64,000 nucleotides of DNA from Carettochelys insculpta (GCF_033958435.1 NC_134138.1:205911298-205975297), one strand, 5' to 3'; numbered from the stretch's first letter, positions 11,004-23,640 are shown. Made by a program: numbers and translations. The notes: generated from the letters alone by a model not told the origin.

Positions 11004-14000
11004 AAGAAGTTTGAGTTGTAAACTAATTCAGCTCCTTTGTGTTAGCACAGTATGCAATCTAGAAGTGCAAGGAGCAGCTATCTAAAAGGAAAATAATTCT
11101 ATGACTAAAGTTTCATTGCTGATGACAACATTATGATTTACAGTAGAAAGATGCCTACCAACACAAATCCATGAAAAATCTGTATATTTTGGCCAAAAAA
11201 AGTTGCAATTGAAAAATTTTGCCCAACTCTATTCCAAAGTTCCATTTTCAAAAGTGACTGAGGCACTTTGGTTTTTAAAGGTCTTTAGGTACCTTAAAGA
11301 TGCAGAGATGCACCTATCTGGGATTTTTGCAGACTAAATCTGAGACTCAAGTCACTTTGAAAAGGGGACCTGACATGCTAAATCGCGTAGGCATTTTGAA
11401 AATTTCCTTCATTGTCTAAATTAAGATAGCTTGTAGGACAGAATAAGTTGCTGCAGCCAATTTCTAAGCTGCAGCACTCCCAAAGCAGAACAGCCTGTTT
11501 TCTAGGGCCACCCACTGCAGGCACCTTATTCCCCTCTCCTCCCTCACACTGAAGGTCTGCGAAGAGGAGAAAGGAAGGAATCTTCCCATGGCCAATTTTA
11601 ACATCCTCATCCTGAATTAAACCAGCCACAGCACCATCCTGAGTACATGCACATCCAATTTAAACGCTTCCATTTGAAGTCTCTCATGCTGTATGTGTAT
11701 GACAAACAGCATAGCTGTGCAACTGTTTCAGAGAGGTTCTGTGTCTTTATGGCAAAGGAAAGAACCACACTGCAGTGGCCAGAGAACAACAGTTGTATTG
11801 CTATATTTTTTGTGAATGAAAATAAACAGAGAAATGTGCTGCGTAACCTGGGTTGAAAGCAAAGTGGTCTATGAGGTGCGGCAAAATGGCCGATGTTGAT
11901 AAGGTGGGTCCCATGCTTTTCTGAGGTGCAGAGGGGGGGCATCACCCCTTGTCCCACTAGAGGCCCAGGAAGGTGGTAGAAAATAGAAGCAGGGAAGGGA
12001 TCTGGGTCTGAGCCCAAGCCCCTCCCAGCTCCTACACATTTCTTACATTCTTGCCCCCTAGATAGGGTTATCCTTGGTCCTTGAGGCTGGGGGAAGACCC
12101 TGCCCTGCTGGGACAGACTCTCCTTTCTTTCAATTCTCTGGTCTTTCAAATCTCAGCAACGGATCTCCTGACAGGGCCTTAAATCACTACAGGTGCTTCA
12201 ATTAGCCTGTAGTAGCCTTCCCTAGTGTACAGGGAACCATGTCTTAATTAGCTTAGGGCTTATATATGTCCTCTCAAGCACTCTCCCACTGGTCCCTTGC
12301 CCTGCAGTATCACAGAGGGCATATTCCCCTGGATCGGGCAATGTATCTTCTCAGACAAATCTGACATACCTAGACTGTCCAGTTAAGCAGGGGAGGACGG
12401 TATTTTATTATACTAATCTCACTCTGTTGGGCCCATTATATTTTATAGTAAATAAAAGAACACTTGGTTACTCTGGCTCTCATGGTCTGGCCACTAGGAG
12501 AGGTTGTTTGTACATCAGATTTTCATAAAACAATTTTCTAAAGCACTGTCTCTTGCCGAGGTGCTGGTACTCGGCGTGGAGAGTTGACGAGAAGACTCAC
12601 ATTTAATCTGAGGGCTGGCCTTGTGGATCAGACAGTGGATGAGGATTTTGGAGATCTGACTTCAGTTCTTCACTGTGCCACAGAAGCAGTGTGACTTTGT
12701 TTGTATCCGTCACTCTCTCCCTCTGCCTTTCCGTTCCCCACCTACAATGAGAATAACAGTACTTCCTTTCTTGCCTAATTAGATTGTGAGCACTTTCGGG
12801 CACTGGCTGTTTCTTACCTGTTTGTATGAGCACCTACACAGTGAGCTCAGTTTTAGGTGAGGGGTTTTTAACTATGTACTTTAAATATACTAGGGCTCTA
12901 TTTCAGCTTTTTTTATACAAGATGCAAACTACTTGGACAGCTGAAAATCAAGGGATTAACTTACTGCTGTGCTATTCTTCGTATTGTATCAGTCCTGCTA
13001 TAGCTGCAGCTTAATGTTACATCAAAGAAATTCTATTCTTATTTTAATTTGCATTGTGCTTAAAGAGAATCATTACTGTGGTTATGATTTAATAAACAGT
13101 AGTTTGAACCTGATCCAGATTAATACAGGGCTGAAATTCATAACAGCATGGAAAAAAGCATAAGAACTTCCATTTTCCAGGCTCAGAGAATGCTTAATTC
13201 AGCAAGACATCAAACAGCATGTTCATTTGTGCACAGTTAGTAATTAAATTACCTAAGTGGATATCTTGTATCTGGATCCATAAAACAATCAGATTCTTGT
13301 GCCTAACTTGGGAGCTGGTTATATAGGGTCGGTTAAAAACAGGGACATCAATATCTAATCAGCTCTGTCCTTTCAGATGCTTAAAAGGAGCAAGAAACCT
13401 ACCAAGAAAGTTTTACCAATGGGAAGGAAATCAAAACCATGGTTAAATTCAACAATGACTTTTAGCCTAATGTAGAAAACAATAGTAGCCTATTTATTTT
13501 CATGAATGGGCTAGTCCAAAGTCAAGAGGCTGAGGGTAAGTCATAGGAAAAGGCAGATGCTGCAGCTTTTTTTCTTTTTATCATCTTGACAGTCCTTTAA
13601 AATGCATTTTTTAAACAAGCACCAGCTGCATAAGACAATAAACTAGCCTTCATAAGATACCACATTCTCAATACACAGAAAATTCAGTCAATTTGTCACT
13701 TGTCAATTCAGTCAATTCAAGAAGGATATGCTGGTAAAAAACTGAGTGATAACATCAGGACAGGTTGGTATAACGTGTACAGAAAGATAATGTCCTCCAA
13801 CATCGGACAGTACCAACAATATTTCAATAGAATCCACATATGCCTTGCAGACAGAAGAATGCTCCATGGTAATGTTAACTGTTTAGCTGCTGTGACATGA
13901 TTAATGAAGAATATGATAAATAGATGGATATAAAATATTATAGGGTTGCAAAATTGTGTTGATAAAGTATTATTGAATTCATTCAGCACTTGTATGCTTC

Positions 14001-16149
14001 TGCATTTGCCCTGTAATTTACTGAAGTTTAAAACGTTTCATAGCAGGTACATTTCACAACATATTATAAAAACCTGTATACAGGGGAAGAGCAGTAGTTT
14101 TGAATCTAAAGCCTCTTTATCCTACAGCTCTCCATTAGAAGCATTTTAAGTCACAGTTCCTGCCTGGGAAATGAATAAGACAGTTTAGTGATTTTTCCCA
14201 CTATTCCCATCATATATAGAGGAGATTAATTGAATGCTCTTGTTTTCTTGCATAGCATCATGAAAAAGAATAGAAATGGAAAAAAATTAAACAGCAAAGA
14301 TGTGCCAAAGTGATTAATTTGATGACTGTAACAGAATGGGATTATTTTGGAGGACTACTGTAGCTAAATTTACCAATTTCATAGGGAATTGCTGAATTTT
14401 TGGCACTTTGAAAACATGCCACTTATATAGGTATATGAGCTTATCAACCTAACTTTAACATCTTTTGTAATTTTGGCCCCTAATTTTAAACTGTCTCTCC
14501 CCAAAATGCTAAACTGGACTTTCTACAGTATTTTGGAGACCTTTAGCTACTTTAAGCCATTTCTATTTTAAAACTGAACTAATGAATTACTTTATGTTCT
14601 AAAGGAAAGGAAAGACATCTGGAGTTCACAAGCACCTCCAATCTTTACACAATGAGCTTGATATTTTGTTTTGGTTTTAAATATAGAGCAACACAATGAA
14701 CAGCGGGTTAAAAATGGTTGGAATGGTACAAACTTGTATTAAAAATGCAGCTTTGGGATAACTTAAAATTAACTGAAAAGAATTTAAAAATGGGTGCTGA
14801 AATTAAACTTCTAAATCCATATTCTAGGCACAAAAGTAAATGCCTAGCATTCTTCAGCTTCCTTTAAAGTAATTAGTTGACCTACAATATTTTTCAAAAA
14901 CAATCCCTGTTGTCCTTAATGAAGGAAGCCTCGACAAAAAATGCCACCAAAACAGCCCGTTACCCTCCAAGCCTTTTTTGAGTTCTGCTAATATGCCTGC
15001 AGAAAAGTTGTGTCTTCTGTGTTTCATGCTTTTAATCATACTGACACAGTTGTCTTCAAACTTGGCTTGTTTGAGATACAGTGAGCACCATCAAACAAAC
15101 CAAAATGAAAGGTTCACACTTCAGCAGTTTTTGGGTTATATAAGTACAAATTTGCATATTGCAACATATGGGGAATGTATTTCTCTCTCAACCCTCACAT
15201 AACATAAAAATGGCTGAACCAAATTTACTCAAATTTTCCACAATAAAATTCTCCTTTGAGACCAAGCATGGAAATTTTAGCCCAGAGAAAGTTGAGGGAA
15301 AGAGAGAGAGAGAGAGAGAGAGAGAAGATATTTAAAGCTACATTTGTTCTAAAGATCCATTCTTGCGCCAATTAAAATTGATGAGAATTTGCCACTGACT
15401 TCAAAAGGAATGGTAGCAATTTCTTAATACAGTTTTAAAACTGTCCTATTTAACACACAACTTGAGATTTATGATCCCTTTACCTATCTCATACATTTAC
15501 AATTAATACCAGTGTTCCATGTACATGACCACATCCCATTATGCCACCAGCACAAACATTTTTAAAAGAGCCCAAAGCCCAAACAGAACTCCTGTTTACT
15601 TGAATGGGCTTTTCATACACAGTGGGCCTGGTCCCAGTTGTACATGTCCTACACAATGTCTACACAAGAACATTCTTTAGATAGTTTTAGGAGTTTTTAT
15701 TCTCCCCAGAATAAAATGTCTTCTGTTTATACGCAAAAGTGCTGGGTTTTGTTTTGTTAAATCTGGTATTTCATCACACTGTAATTAATCCCCTTGGGAA
15801 GCAACATACCAGTAGCATTCATTCCAGAACAGAGTTCTAAGATTCGTGTAAATGGCAGCCTACTTCAAATTACTGTAATTAGGAGGCAGTCCTCCCACCA
15901 ATATCCCATTCTGCATTGACTTCTTTCTCAACAAGCCTGTCTGCTTCCTCTGTACACTCTGCTGCCTGACCAGATGTCTCCTACCTGTTTAAAATTCTGG
16001 CACACCCAAGTATGCCCCTTTGTAATTCCTGGTCCTGGCAAGTTTGCAGCCTAAGTCCATTACAGCAGCAATGCCCAGGCTCCTGCATAGTCCCATCAGG
16101 AGGTCCTGGACTTCATTATTCTCTGGGGAGAGGAACACATTCAGTCCTA
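11004..16149. other. no gene seen
   Basis: About 5 kb of AT-rich, apparently single-copy sequence. The longest frame is a 180-codon minus-strand frame at 11607-12149; it has no recognisable domain and no splice or promoter context, so I treat it as chance. A GA run sits at 15301-15325. Confidence 0.45.
15301..15325. repeat. (AG)n microsatellite
   Basis: A perfect run of about twelve AG units. Simple repeat, no other function indicated. Confidence 0.95.
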
Positions 16150-16590
16150 TCTCAACAGGAGTCATTGAAATGTGAAGACTTACATGAAGCTAGCAAAGCA
16201 AACACAGAAGAAAGGTTACTCTTGGGAGATGGTCCAGTGCCTTGCCAAAGACAAGGAGCTGAGGCAGAACAGAAAGACTCTGAGACAAGAAACAGAACTT
16301 CTGGTAATGCTCCAAAGAAGTACATTTACTATGAGGTGCAGGCCTATCACAGAATTTCTGTATACGTAGGACAGTATGCTCACAGCATCGGAAAGCATGT
16401 AATTGACAACAGGTCCTAATGAAGAGGAGATTCCCCCAATAGCCAACATCTCATCAGCCCCGCTGCCAGCACAAGGCAGGAAAGGAGCTAGAGCTGGCCC
16501 CCAAGAACTAGATGTAAGTCAGTCTGATAATGTTGCAGAGGAGACCTCAACCAGCAGAAACTCTGATGTATTGTGTTAACATAAACTTTC
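16150..16590 (+). pseudogene. relic of a Myb/SANT-like DNA-binding domain
   Basis: Two frames together resemble the trihelix-like Myb/SANT domain common in transposon-derived genes. The first (16172 onward) reads GYSWEMVQCLAKDKELRQ, matching the 'QCxxKxKELRQ' helix. The second (frame of 16012, near 16260-16360) reads NRTSGNAPKKYIYYEVQAYH, matching the 'xxRSGxxPxxCxFYxELHxIL' segment. The switch between frames near 16260 shows a frameshift. No intact start, stop or exon structure remains. It may be debris of a Harbinger-associated Myb gene or of a host gene copy. Confidence 0.45.
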
Positions 16591-16620
16591 TAGGTATAGA
16601 GGATTTTAACAACTTTGAAT

Positions 16621-17687
16621 GTCTCTATTTTAGATGGAAACTGGTATGTGAAAGAATTGACATATTCCCTTAACTCTGCCTGCTCAGCTTTTATCACCTT
16701 GCTCTGCATACCAGTCTCCGAATGGCACCTACACTGAAAGTTTAAGCTCAAATGATTTATATCCCAGAAATATCAGATCCCATGATGTTGGCCCAAATGT
16801 GTCAGCCCGAAATTTCTTTTTGCCCCTCTTGCTCACAGTCAGGCTACCTATTTCTGTTTTTAAAGATAACTGCTATGAGGAAAACCAAGAATTAGAGAGG
16901 CCAGAAAGGATTTAAATTGTGGCAGATGGTTGTGTGTTAGGAAGAACAATTATTTATTTTGATATTTTAATTTTTGAATCCCTATCATGCACTTATTTTT
17001 ATTTAAAAGGCAAACATAAAGCGTAGAATTTTCATAAGTATTTAGCATTGGCGTGGCTGTTCCTCTTGCAGTCAATGGTAAAAACTTCTGTTAACTTCAA
17101 CTGGAGCAGAGTTAGGCCAAAGCCGAGCGCATCCGAAAACCCCACGCTAAAGTTTTGATGAGTCAGAGTCCCCATGTACACATGGAGGATTTCTTAAGTA
17201 TTGGCATGAGGGCAAAACCCTAGCATCTTCACTTTATTGTTCATCAGACCTTACTCCAGCAACATTCTTCCTGAAAAAATGAGAGTTTTTACTAAATAAG
17301 TGACTAAAGAGTTGATGTCATGAACTTATGATAAAAAAATTTAATGCAAAACAATGCCTGTGCTAGCAAGAACCATTTTTTATATAAATAGCTTATTATA
17401 ATTTTTCACAGAACAAACAACATCGCAAAGAAATAGATGAGCAGATACAATCATAGCCACCATTTCCAGAGCACAACAGTCATTTTATTCAGCTTTGTAC
17501 AAAGTGATGAATCATTAAGTATTGAAACGCACAAGCAAGATAAAAGTAATGAAGACATTTACACTGTTTAAAGAGGGTTCTCTGATACAGATTGCACCTC
17601 TCAAATCCAGTACTGTCTTGCCCTGAAATATCAAACTGTGGATGTTCCCGGATGAGAGAGTAACGGGCTGGGGCCAGTCTAGAAGCC
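16621..17687 (+). repeat. left arm of a 1.07-kb inverted repeat
   Basis: This 1067-bp segment is repeated, reversed, at 22059-23126. Reading both arms side by side I count about 15 single-base differences, mostly transitions, so identity is about 98-99 %. The arm is ordinary AT-rich sequence. At its inner end it includes the first 100 bp of the TIR element at 17588-18082. Since only this side continues into the complete element, the left copy is the source. Confidence 0.92.
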
Positions 17688-18082
17688 TCACCTGCTCTGC
17701 AATGGGTGGTGGGGATCCAGACCCCCCCAACCTTCCCTGTGGCAGCACTGAGCTGGGAGCTGGAGCCCCTACCGACCCCATGGCAGCTGAGGAGGAGCAG
17801 GAGCTCCTCCCATGTGCCCTGTAGGGCCAAGGGACAGAGCTGGAGTCCCCCTGGCTGTGCCACAGCAGCTGGGTGGCAAGTGCCGGAGCCTCTTGACAGC
17901 CCCAGGGAGCCTGGACTGGGGCCGGAGTACTAGGGGAGGGAGGCTGGTGGTTGGAGCCACCACAGCCTCAGGAGCACAGGGCTGCCTGGCGGCAGAAGCC
18001 CTGGACCTCCCCTCATCCAGCAAATTTTCTTTTTTGGGACCTGTCAGGTCCTGACCATGCCGGACAAGGGAGGTGCAATCTG
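17588..18082. mobile_element. non-autonomous DNA transposon with CAGATTGCACCTC ends
   Basis: Inverted ends CAGATTGCACCTC at 17588 and, reversed, at 18082, matching over 13 bases. The 495-bp interior is GC-rich, in contrast to its surroundings, and has no transposase. The short frames at 17489-18054 are incidental. The superfamily is uncertain (CAG ends would suit hAT), as no flanking duplication is obvious. The first 100 bp are also present in the right inverted arm. Confidence 0.55.
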
Positions 18083-18197
18083 TACTAAGTCCAGTCAGCT
18101 ATTACTGGGCAACTTGGGTCTCCAGAGGGTTAACACATTTCCTTCTTAAAATATAACCAGTTTGTTTAAATAGATGGAATAAAAATAATAACAAGTA

Positions 18198-18367
18198 GCA
18201 GAGAGGTAGCCGTGCTAGTCTGTATCTTCAAAAACAACAGGAAGTCCTGTTAGACACCTGATAGACAAACAGATATATTGGAGCATAAGCTTTCGTGGGC
18301 AAAGACCCCCCTCACCAGATGCAGGACTCATGCATCTGATGAAGCGGGTCTTTGCCCATGAAAAATA
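18198..18367. mobile_element. asymmetric PLE inverted dimer
   Basis: It starts with 'ggtagccgtgctagtct', the reverse of the outer PLE end. A minus-strand PLE 3' part follows ('cataagctttcgtgggcaaa'), then a short plus-strand arm of about 35 bases ('gatgaagcgggtctttgccc'). The two meet near 18325-18332. It is a hairpin with a long left and a short right arm. Confidence 0.6.
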
Positions 18368-19904
18368 ACTAAATTCTTAGTTAATTAGGTTTTACTCCTC
18401 TATTTTAATTGCATTATATGTATAACAGCAACTACAGGTCACATAACAAGAAAAATCAACAGTGCTGTCTATTGCTACAATATCTATTGTGTTTGGGAAC
18501 ATGGGAATCCCCACAAAGGGTCAGGGCAACACTCCCTTCAGTCCAGTATGTTGTCACCAACAGTGAGCAGTAACAGCTGCTTCAGAAAAAAGGGCAAGAA
18601 ACCCTGCAGCAGTCAATTATGAAATAACCTGTCCGCAGGGAAGGCTTCTGCCAGGCTGTGGTTGGTGAGAAATTATTTTATGCCCTGAAGAATGAGGATT
18701 TGTGGAACTCCTAGACGTCTTGGTTTTTTTAAAGACTTGTTCTGCTACACTTAAACTGGATACTTTGCCACGATCAAAGCAAAACAATGAAAGTGAATAG
18801 TGAAAAAAAGGAAAGTACCTTGTTGACACATCTACTAAACATTGTTCCTGATCCCACTTCAGAGAGCTACTGTGAGTGTTGTGGTCCACCAGACCCCTAG
18901 ATGTTTGGTGTATACCAAATGTACCATATGCATAGAAACAATTACTGTTGGGCCTAAAGACTAGACTCTTTTGTCTCTGGTTCTTGGTGGGTCCTTACAG
19001 CCATATTTTATAATTGAAGATTTCTTCTACTGGGCTTTCAGAAAGGCAGGGTTTGTCTTCTCTGCAAAGTTAATTTGAACTGTAAGTCAAACATTGCCCC
19101 AATTCAAGTCTCATCCAGACAAAACCCCCTTAATCTCTTGATGCATTACAGAGTGGCCACTAATAAGCCTGCAGGTTCACTACAATATCTTTAAAATAAG
19201 CCCAGAAGGATAACGTTCATTGGCAGATAGGCCTCTGTAGGACATACGAGTCATTTATTTTGAAAATGTGCCATAAAAAAAGCTCTCTAGTTCATCAATA
19301 TTGAGAGACAAGGCACTTTGGTAAATATTGTACAGTGCCATTTCTAAACACAAAACAAAAATCCCCATTAAAATGTTAATGCAGATTGATCAGATGCATG
19401 TTATGAGATTTTATGATCTTGTAACTCTCTGCAATCAGACGATGCTCACACAAAAGCTGTTGCTTCTCTGGCATAATTCTCTGCAGTTGAGCAATCATAA
19501 AGTTGACTTTCATTGTGACTGTGAGCACTTACCATTAAGTAAAGAAGCAATTCTTTGTATGATCAGAATTTTATAAGAAGCTGTGAGTGCAACCAACCCT
19601 TCCTTCATGGAAACCCATAGAAGGGGATATAAGGATGAAAAGCTTTGTGAGGGGTTTCTTCCCAGGAGATGTCAGGGGGCTGATGTTGTTGTTCTGTGGA
19701 ACAGGCTGCCACTCCCTATTCACAAATCCTACCAAGACCCCAGAATTGACATGAAACATTTGTGACCCTTACTGTACAACACACGGCCCTGGGTAAAAAC
19801 GCGATGGGAGCAATCTATAAAAAAAAAAAAAAAAAAAGACAGTCCTAAGACTCTACTTGAAAGGGAGGGGAAATCCACATTCCTAACTCATGGTCATATT
19901 AACA
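18368..19904. other. no gene seen
   Basis: AT-rich sequence with only short frames. A poly-A run lies near 19819-19837. The stretch 19575-19800 may be LINE debris, not assigned. Confidence 0.4.
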
Positions 19905-20675
19905 TAAGAATGGCCATACTGGTTCAGATGAATCATCTATCTAGCCCAGTGGCCAATGCCAGGTGACCCAGAAGGAATGAACAGAATAGGTAATTATCAG
20001 GTAATCCATCCCCTGACATCCATCCCCAGCTTCTGGCACACAGAGGCTAGAGACACCATTTCCTGTCCATCAATAGCGACTGATGGACCTATCCTCCAGG
20101 AATTTATCTAGTTCCTTTTAAACTCTGCAATAGTCTTGGCCTTCACAAGGTGTTCCACTGGTTGACAGCACATTGTGTGGAACAAATACTTCATTTTGTC
20201 TCTTTTATACCTGTCTATTCATTTAATTTGGTGATCCCTACTTCTTGTGTTATTTACTTTCTCCCCTCCTCTCATGAGCTGGTAGACTTCCAGCATATCC
20301 CCCCTTAGTTGTCTCTTTTCCAAGCGACTGTCCCAGCCTTACTACTATGGAAGCTATTTCTTGCCCTTCTCATTTTTGTTGCCCTTTTCTGAACCTTTTC
20401 CAATTCTAATATATCTTTTTTTGAGATGGTGGTAACCAGATCTGTGTGAAATATTCAAGATGTGGGAATACCATGGATTTATATAGATACTGTATGCTAT
20501 TTTCTGTCTTATTAGCTATCCCTTTCCTAACTATTTCCAACATTCTGCTGACTTTTTTGGTTGTAATTGTGCATTGAATGGATGTTCTCAGAGAACTCCT
20601 CACAATGATTCCAAGACCTCTTAAGTGGTAATAGCTAATTTAGATCATGTCATTTTAAATGTATAGTTGGAATTA
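19905..20675 (-). mobile_element. CR1 LINE 3' part (minus), broken at 20675
   Basis: Reverse-oriented CR1. The 3' end, with the 'agaatggccatactgg' text, lies at the left. A frame at 20406-20603 contains NKTENSIQYLYKSMVFPHLEY, the usual CR1 thumb-region block. At 20675 the CR1 stops exactly where the PLE 3' end begins. The matching CR1 5' part resumes at 23127, with about 0.9 kb of CR1 missing compared with the copy at 46-49 kb. Confidence 0.75.
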
Positions 20676-20902
20676 TCAAAACAAAAAGCAGTGAAGTAGC
20701 ACTTTAAAGACTAGCAACATAGTTTATTAGGTGAGCTTTCGTGGGACAGACCCACTTCTTCAGACCATAGCCAGACCAGAACAGACTCAATATTTAAGGC
20801 AGAGATAACCAAAAACAGTAAGCAAGGAGGAGAAATCAGAAAAAGATAATCAAGGTGAGCAAATCAGACAGTGGAGGGGTGGGAGGGAGGTCAAGAATTA
20901 GA

Positions 20903-21660
20903 TTAAGCCAAGTACGCAGACAAGCCCCTACAGTGACTCAGAAAGTTCCTGTCCCAGTTTAAACCATGTGTTAATGTGTCAAATTTGAATATAAAATCCA
21001 GCTCGGCTGCTTCCCTTTGAAGAACGGTGCAAAAGTTCTTTTTCAGTAACACACATACCTTTAGGTCATTAACAGAATGTCCCATTCCATTAAAATGTTG
21101 ACGAGCTGGTTTGTGGATCTGGAGTGTTTTGATGTCTGTTTTGTGCCCATTAACCCTTTGTCTAAGGGAGTTAGAAGTCTGTCCAATATACAAAGCATCT
21201 GGGCATTGTTGGCAAATGATGGCATATATGATGTTAGTAGAGGAGCATGAGAAAGTGCCCGTGATTCTGTGAGTAACCTGGTTAGGTCCAGTGATGGTAT
21301 TTCCGGAGAAGATATGTGGACACAGCTGGCAGCGGGCTTTGTTGCAGGGAAAGGTTCCAGGACTGGTATTCCTGGGGTATAGACTGTGGCTGTTAGTGAG
21401 GATCCTCATGAGGTTGGGAGGTTGTCTGTAGGAGAGAACAGGCATGTCACCCAGGGCCTTCTGGAGTGTGACATCCTGATTAAGGTTAGGTTGTAGGTCT
21501 TTAATAATTCATTGCAGTGGTCTGAGATGGGGGCTGTAGGTGATCACCAGTGGTGTTCTGTTCTTGGCTTTTTTGGGCCGATCTTGGAGTAGCTGGTCTC
21601 TGGGTATTCGTCTGGCCCTGTCGATTTGTTTTTTTACTTCTCCTGGTGAGTAATTCAGGT
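20903..21660 (-). pseudogene. PLE linker and GIY-YIG endonuclease domain
   Basis: One frame runs from about 21640 to 20903 with a single internal TGA near 21515. From the methionine at 21445, 180 codons remain open. Visible features of this part: a Cys cluster (C34, C39, C42), IYA at 73-75, a CQQC pair at 78-81 typical of PLE endonucleases, YIGQT at 86-90, LRQR at 94-97 and H101. This matches the GIY-YIG plan of IY, YIG, Arg and His. In Penelope elements this domain nicks target DNA to prime reverse transcription. A frameshift near 21663 separates it from the RT frame, so the full protein cannot be made. The domain itself looks little damaged, suggesting a fairly young insertion. Confidence 0.85.
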
Positions 21661-22058
21661 TTATGAATGGTAAAGATCTTGTAGTTTTTGGTCTCTGTCA
21701 GTTGGATCAGAGCAAATGCGATTGTATCTAAGAGCTTGACTGTAAACAATGGATCTAGTCACGTGTGCAGTATGGAAGCTAGAAGGGTGTAGGTAAGTAT
21801 AGCGATCAGTAGGTTTTCGGTACAGTGTGGTACTGATCAGGCCATCCTTGCTTAGTACTGTAGTGTCCAGGAGATGTATCTCTTGCATGTTGTAATCAAG
21901 GCATAAGTTGATGGTGGAGTGTAGATTGTTAAAGTCTCTGTGGAATTCTTTTAGAGTCTCTGTACCATGGGTCCAAATCATAAAGATGTCATCAATGTAT
22001 CTTAAGTAGAGAAGGGATAATAGGGGACGAGAGGTGAGGAATCGTTGTACCTGGAATA
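21661..22058 (-). pseudogene. PLE reverse transcriptase, C-terminal fragment
   Basis: The open frame begins at 22104 inside the adjacent arm; only codons from about the 16th onward are PLE. It carries LRYIDDIFMIW, the catalytic YxDD box of PLE reverse transcriptases, and downstream the palm/thumb text with TTLYRKPTDRYTYLH. The fingers and most of the palm are missing through 5' truncation. The frame ends at 21661 in a TAA produced by a frameshift. The enzyme is not functional. Confidence 0.82.
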
Positions 22059-23126
22059 GGCTTCTAGACTGGCCCCAGCCCGTTACTCTCTCATCCGGGA
22101 ACATCCACAGTCTGATATTTCAGGGCAAGACAGTACTGGATTTGAGAGGTGCAATCTGTATCAGAGAACCCTCTTTAAACAGTGTAAATGTCTTCATTAC
22201 TTTTATCTTGCTTGTGCGTTTCAATACTTAATGATTCATCACTTTGTACAAAGCTGAATAAAATGACTGTTGTGCTCTGGAAATGGTGGCTATGATTGTA
22301 TCTGCTCATCTATTTCTCTGCAATGTTGTTTGTTCTGTGAAAAATTATAATAAGCTATTTATATAAAAAATGGTTCTTGCTAGCACAGGCGTTGTTTTGC
22401 ATTAAATTTTTTTGTCATAAGTTCATGACATCAACTCTTTAGTCACTTATTTAGTCAAAATTCTCATTTTTTCAGGAAGAATGTTGCTGGAGTAAGGTCT
22501 GATGAACAACAAAGTGAAGATGCTAGGGTTTTGCCCTCATGCCAATACTTAAGAAATCCTCCATGTGTACATGGGGACTCTGACTCATTAAAACTTTAGC
22601 GTGGGGTTTTCAGATGCGCTTGGCTTTGGCCTAACTCTGCTCCAGTTGAAGTTAACAGAAGTTTTTACCATTGACTGCAAGAGGAACAGCCACGCCAATG
22701 CTAAATGCTTATGAAAATTCTACGCTTTATGTTTGCCTTTTAAATAAAAATAAGTGCATGATAGGGATTCAAAAATTAAAATATCAAAATAAATAATTGT
22801 TCTTCCTAACACACAACCATCTGCCACAATTTAAATCCTTTCTGGCCTCTCTAATTCTTGGTTTTCCTCATAGCAGTTATCTTTAAAAACAGAAATAGGT
22901 AGCCTGACTGTGAGCAAGAGGGGCAAAAAGAAATTTCGGGCTGACACATTTGGGCCAACATCATGGGATCTGATATTTCTGGGATATAAATCATTTGAGC
23001 TTAAACTTTCAGTGTAGGTGCCATTCGGAGACTGGTATGCAGAGCAAGGTGATAAAAGCTGAGCAGGCAGAGTTAAGGGAATATGTCAGTTCTTTCACAT
23101 ACCAATTTCCATCTAAAACAGAGATA
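22059..23126 (-). repeat. right arm of a 1.07-kb inverted repeat
   Basis: Reverse copy of 16621-17687. The inner end (22059) abuts the truncated 5' end of the PLE; the outer end (about 23126) abuts the 5' part of the broken CR1. On the minus strand the order is CR1, arm, PLE, CR1. The arm thus occupies the position of sequence attached to the 5' end of the PLE cDNA. Confidence 0.92.
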
Positions 23127-23640
23127 TAGCTTATCGGTTGTCCAATAGCCCACTGGTTGTTCAGCAGGTTTTCTGCTTCTCATGTACTTATAAAAAACCT
23201 TTTGTTATGTATTGAGTCATTGTCTAGTTTTTCTTCAAATTCTTTTTTTGGCTTTCCTAATAGCATTTTTACACTTTACTCACCAGAGTTTACAATCCTT
23301 TCTATTTTCCTCAATAGTATTTAGCCTACACTTTTTAAAGGTTACTGAGAGGTAGCCATGTTAGTCTTCATAGCACATCAGAATTTCCAGATCTGAAGAA
23401 GTGGGTCTGTCCCATGAAAGCTCATCACCTAATAAACTATTTTGTTAATTTAGTCTTTAAAGTGCTACATGACTGCTTTTTAAAAAAAGGTTGTCTTTCT
23501 TCCTTTAACTGCATCTTCTGCTTTGTTGTTTAATGTTAGTGACGCTTTTTTGGTCTTCTTACTGTTATTTACATTGTGGTGTACGTTTAATTTGTGCCTC
23601 TCTTATGACTATCCCTAGCGAACTGAATTGCTTCTGGTCC
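23127..23640 (-). mobile_element. CR1 LINE 5' part (minus), continuing the 19905-20675 copy
   Basis: Text near 23136-23290 ('ccactggttgtt', 'tcttcaaattctttttttgg') matches the copy at 48.4-48.5 kb, which lies upstream of the RT core. It is interrupted by a short PLE at 23344-23482 and continues to about 23640. No reading frame survives. Confidence 0.65.
23344..23482 (+). mobile_element. short PLE 3' end inside CR1
   Basis: It starts with the reversed outer piece 'ggtagccatgttagtct' and then has the plus-strand 3' end 'gaagtgggtctgtcccatga' to 'gtgctacatgactgc'. The flanks 'tttttaaaggtt' (left) and 'tttttaaaaaaaggtt' (right) look like a target duplication blurred by an A-run. Confidence 0.6.

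Larger units (their letters stand above)
20676..22058 (-). mobile_element. Penelope-like retroelement, 5'-truncated
   Basis: A PLE on the minus strand. In order it has the end of the RT domain, a linker, a GIY-YIG endonuclease domain and the 3' UTR. The UTR contains 'gtgggtctgtcccacgaaag' (reversed) and the end 'aagtgctacttcactgc'. That end is the same text found in at least eight short copies in this window, which identifies them as PLE 3' ends rather than tRNA-type SINEs. The 5' end is truncated inside the RT domain and joined directly to the inverted-repeat arm at 22059. Confidence 0.88.

Noticed and set aside
11607..12149. 180-codon minus-strand frame
   Set aside because: No recognisable domain, biased composition and no gene context; treated as chance.
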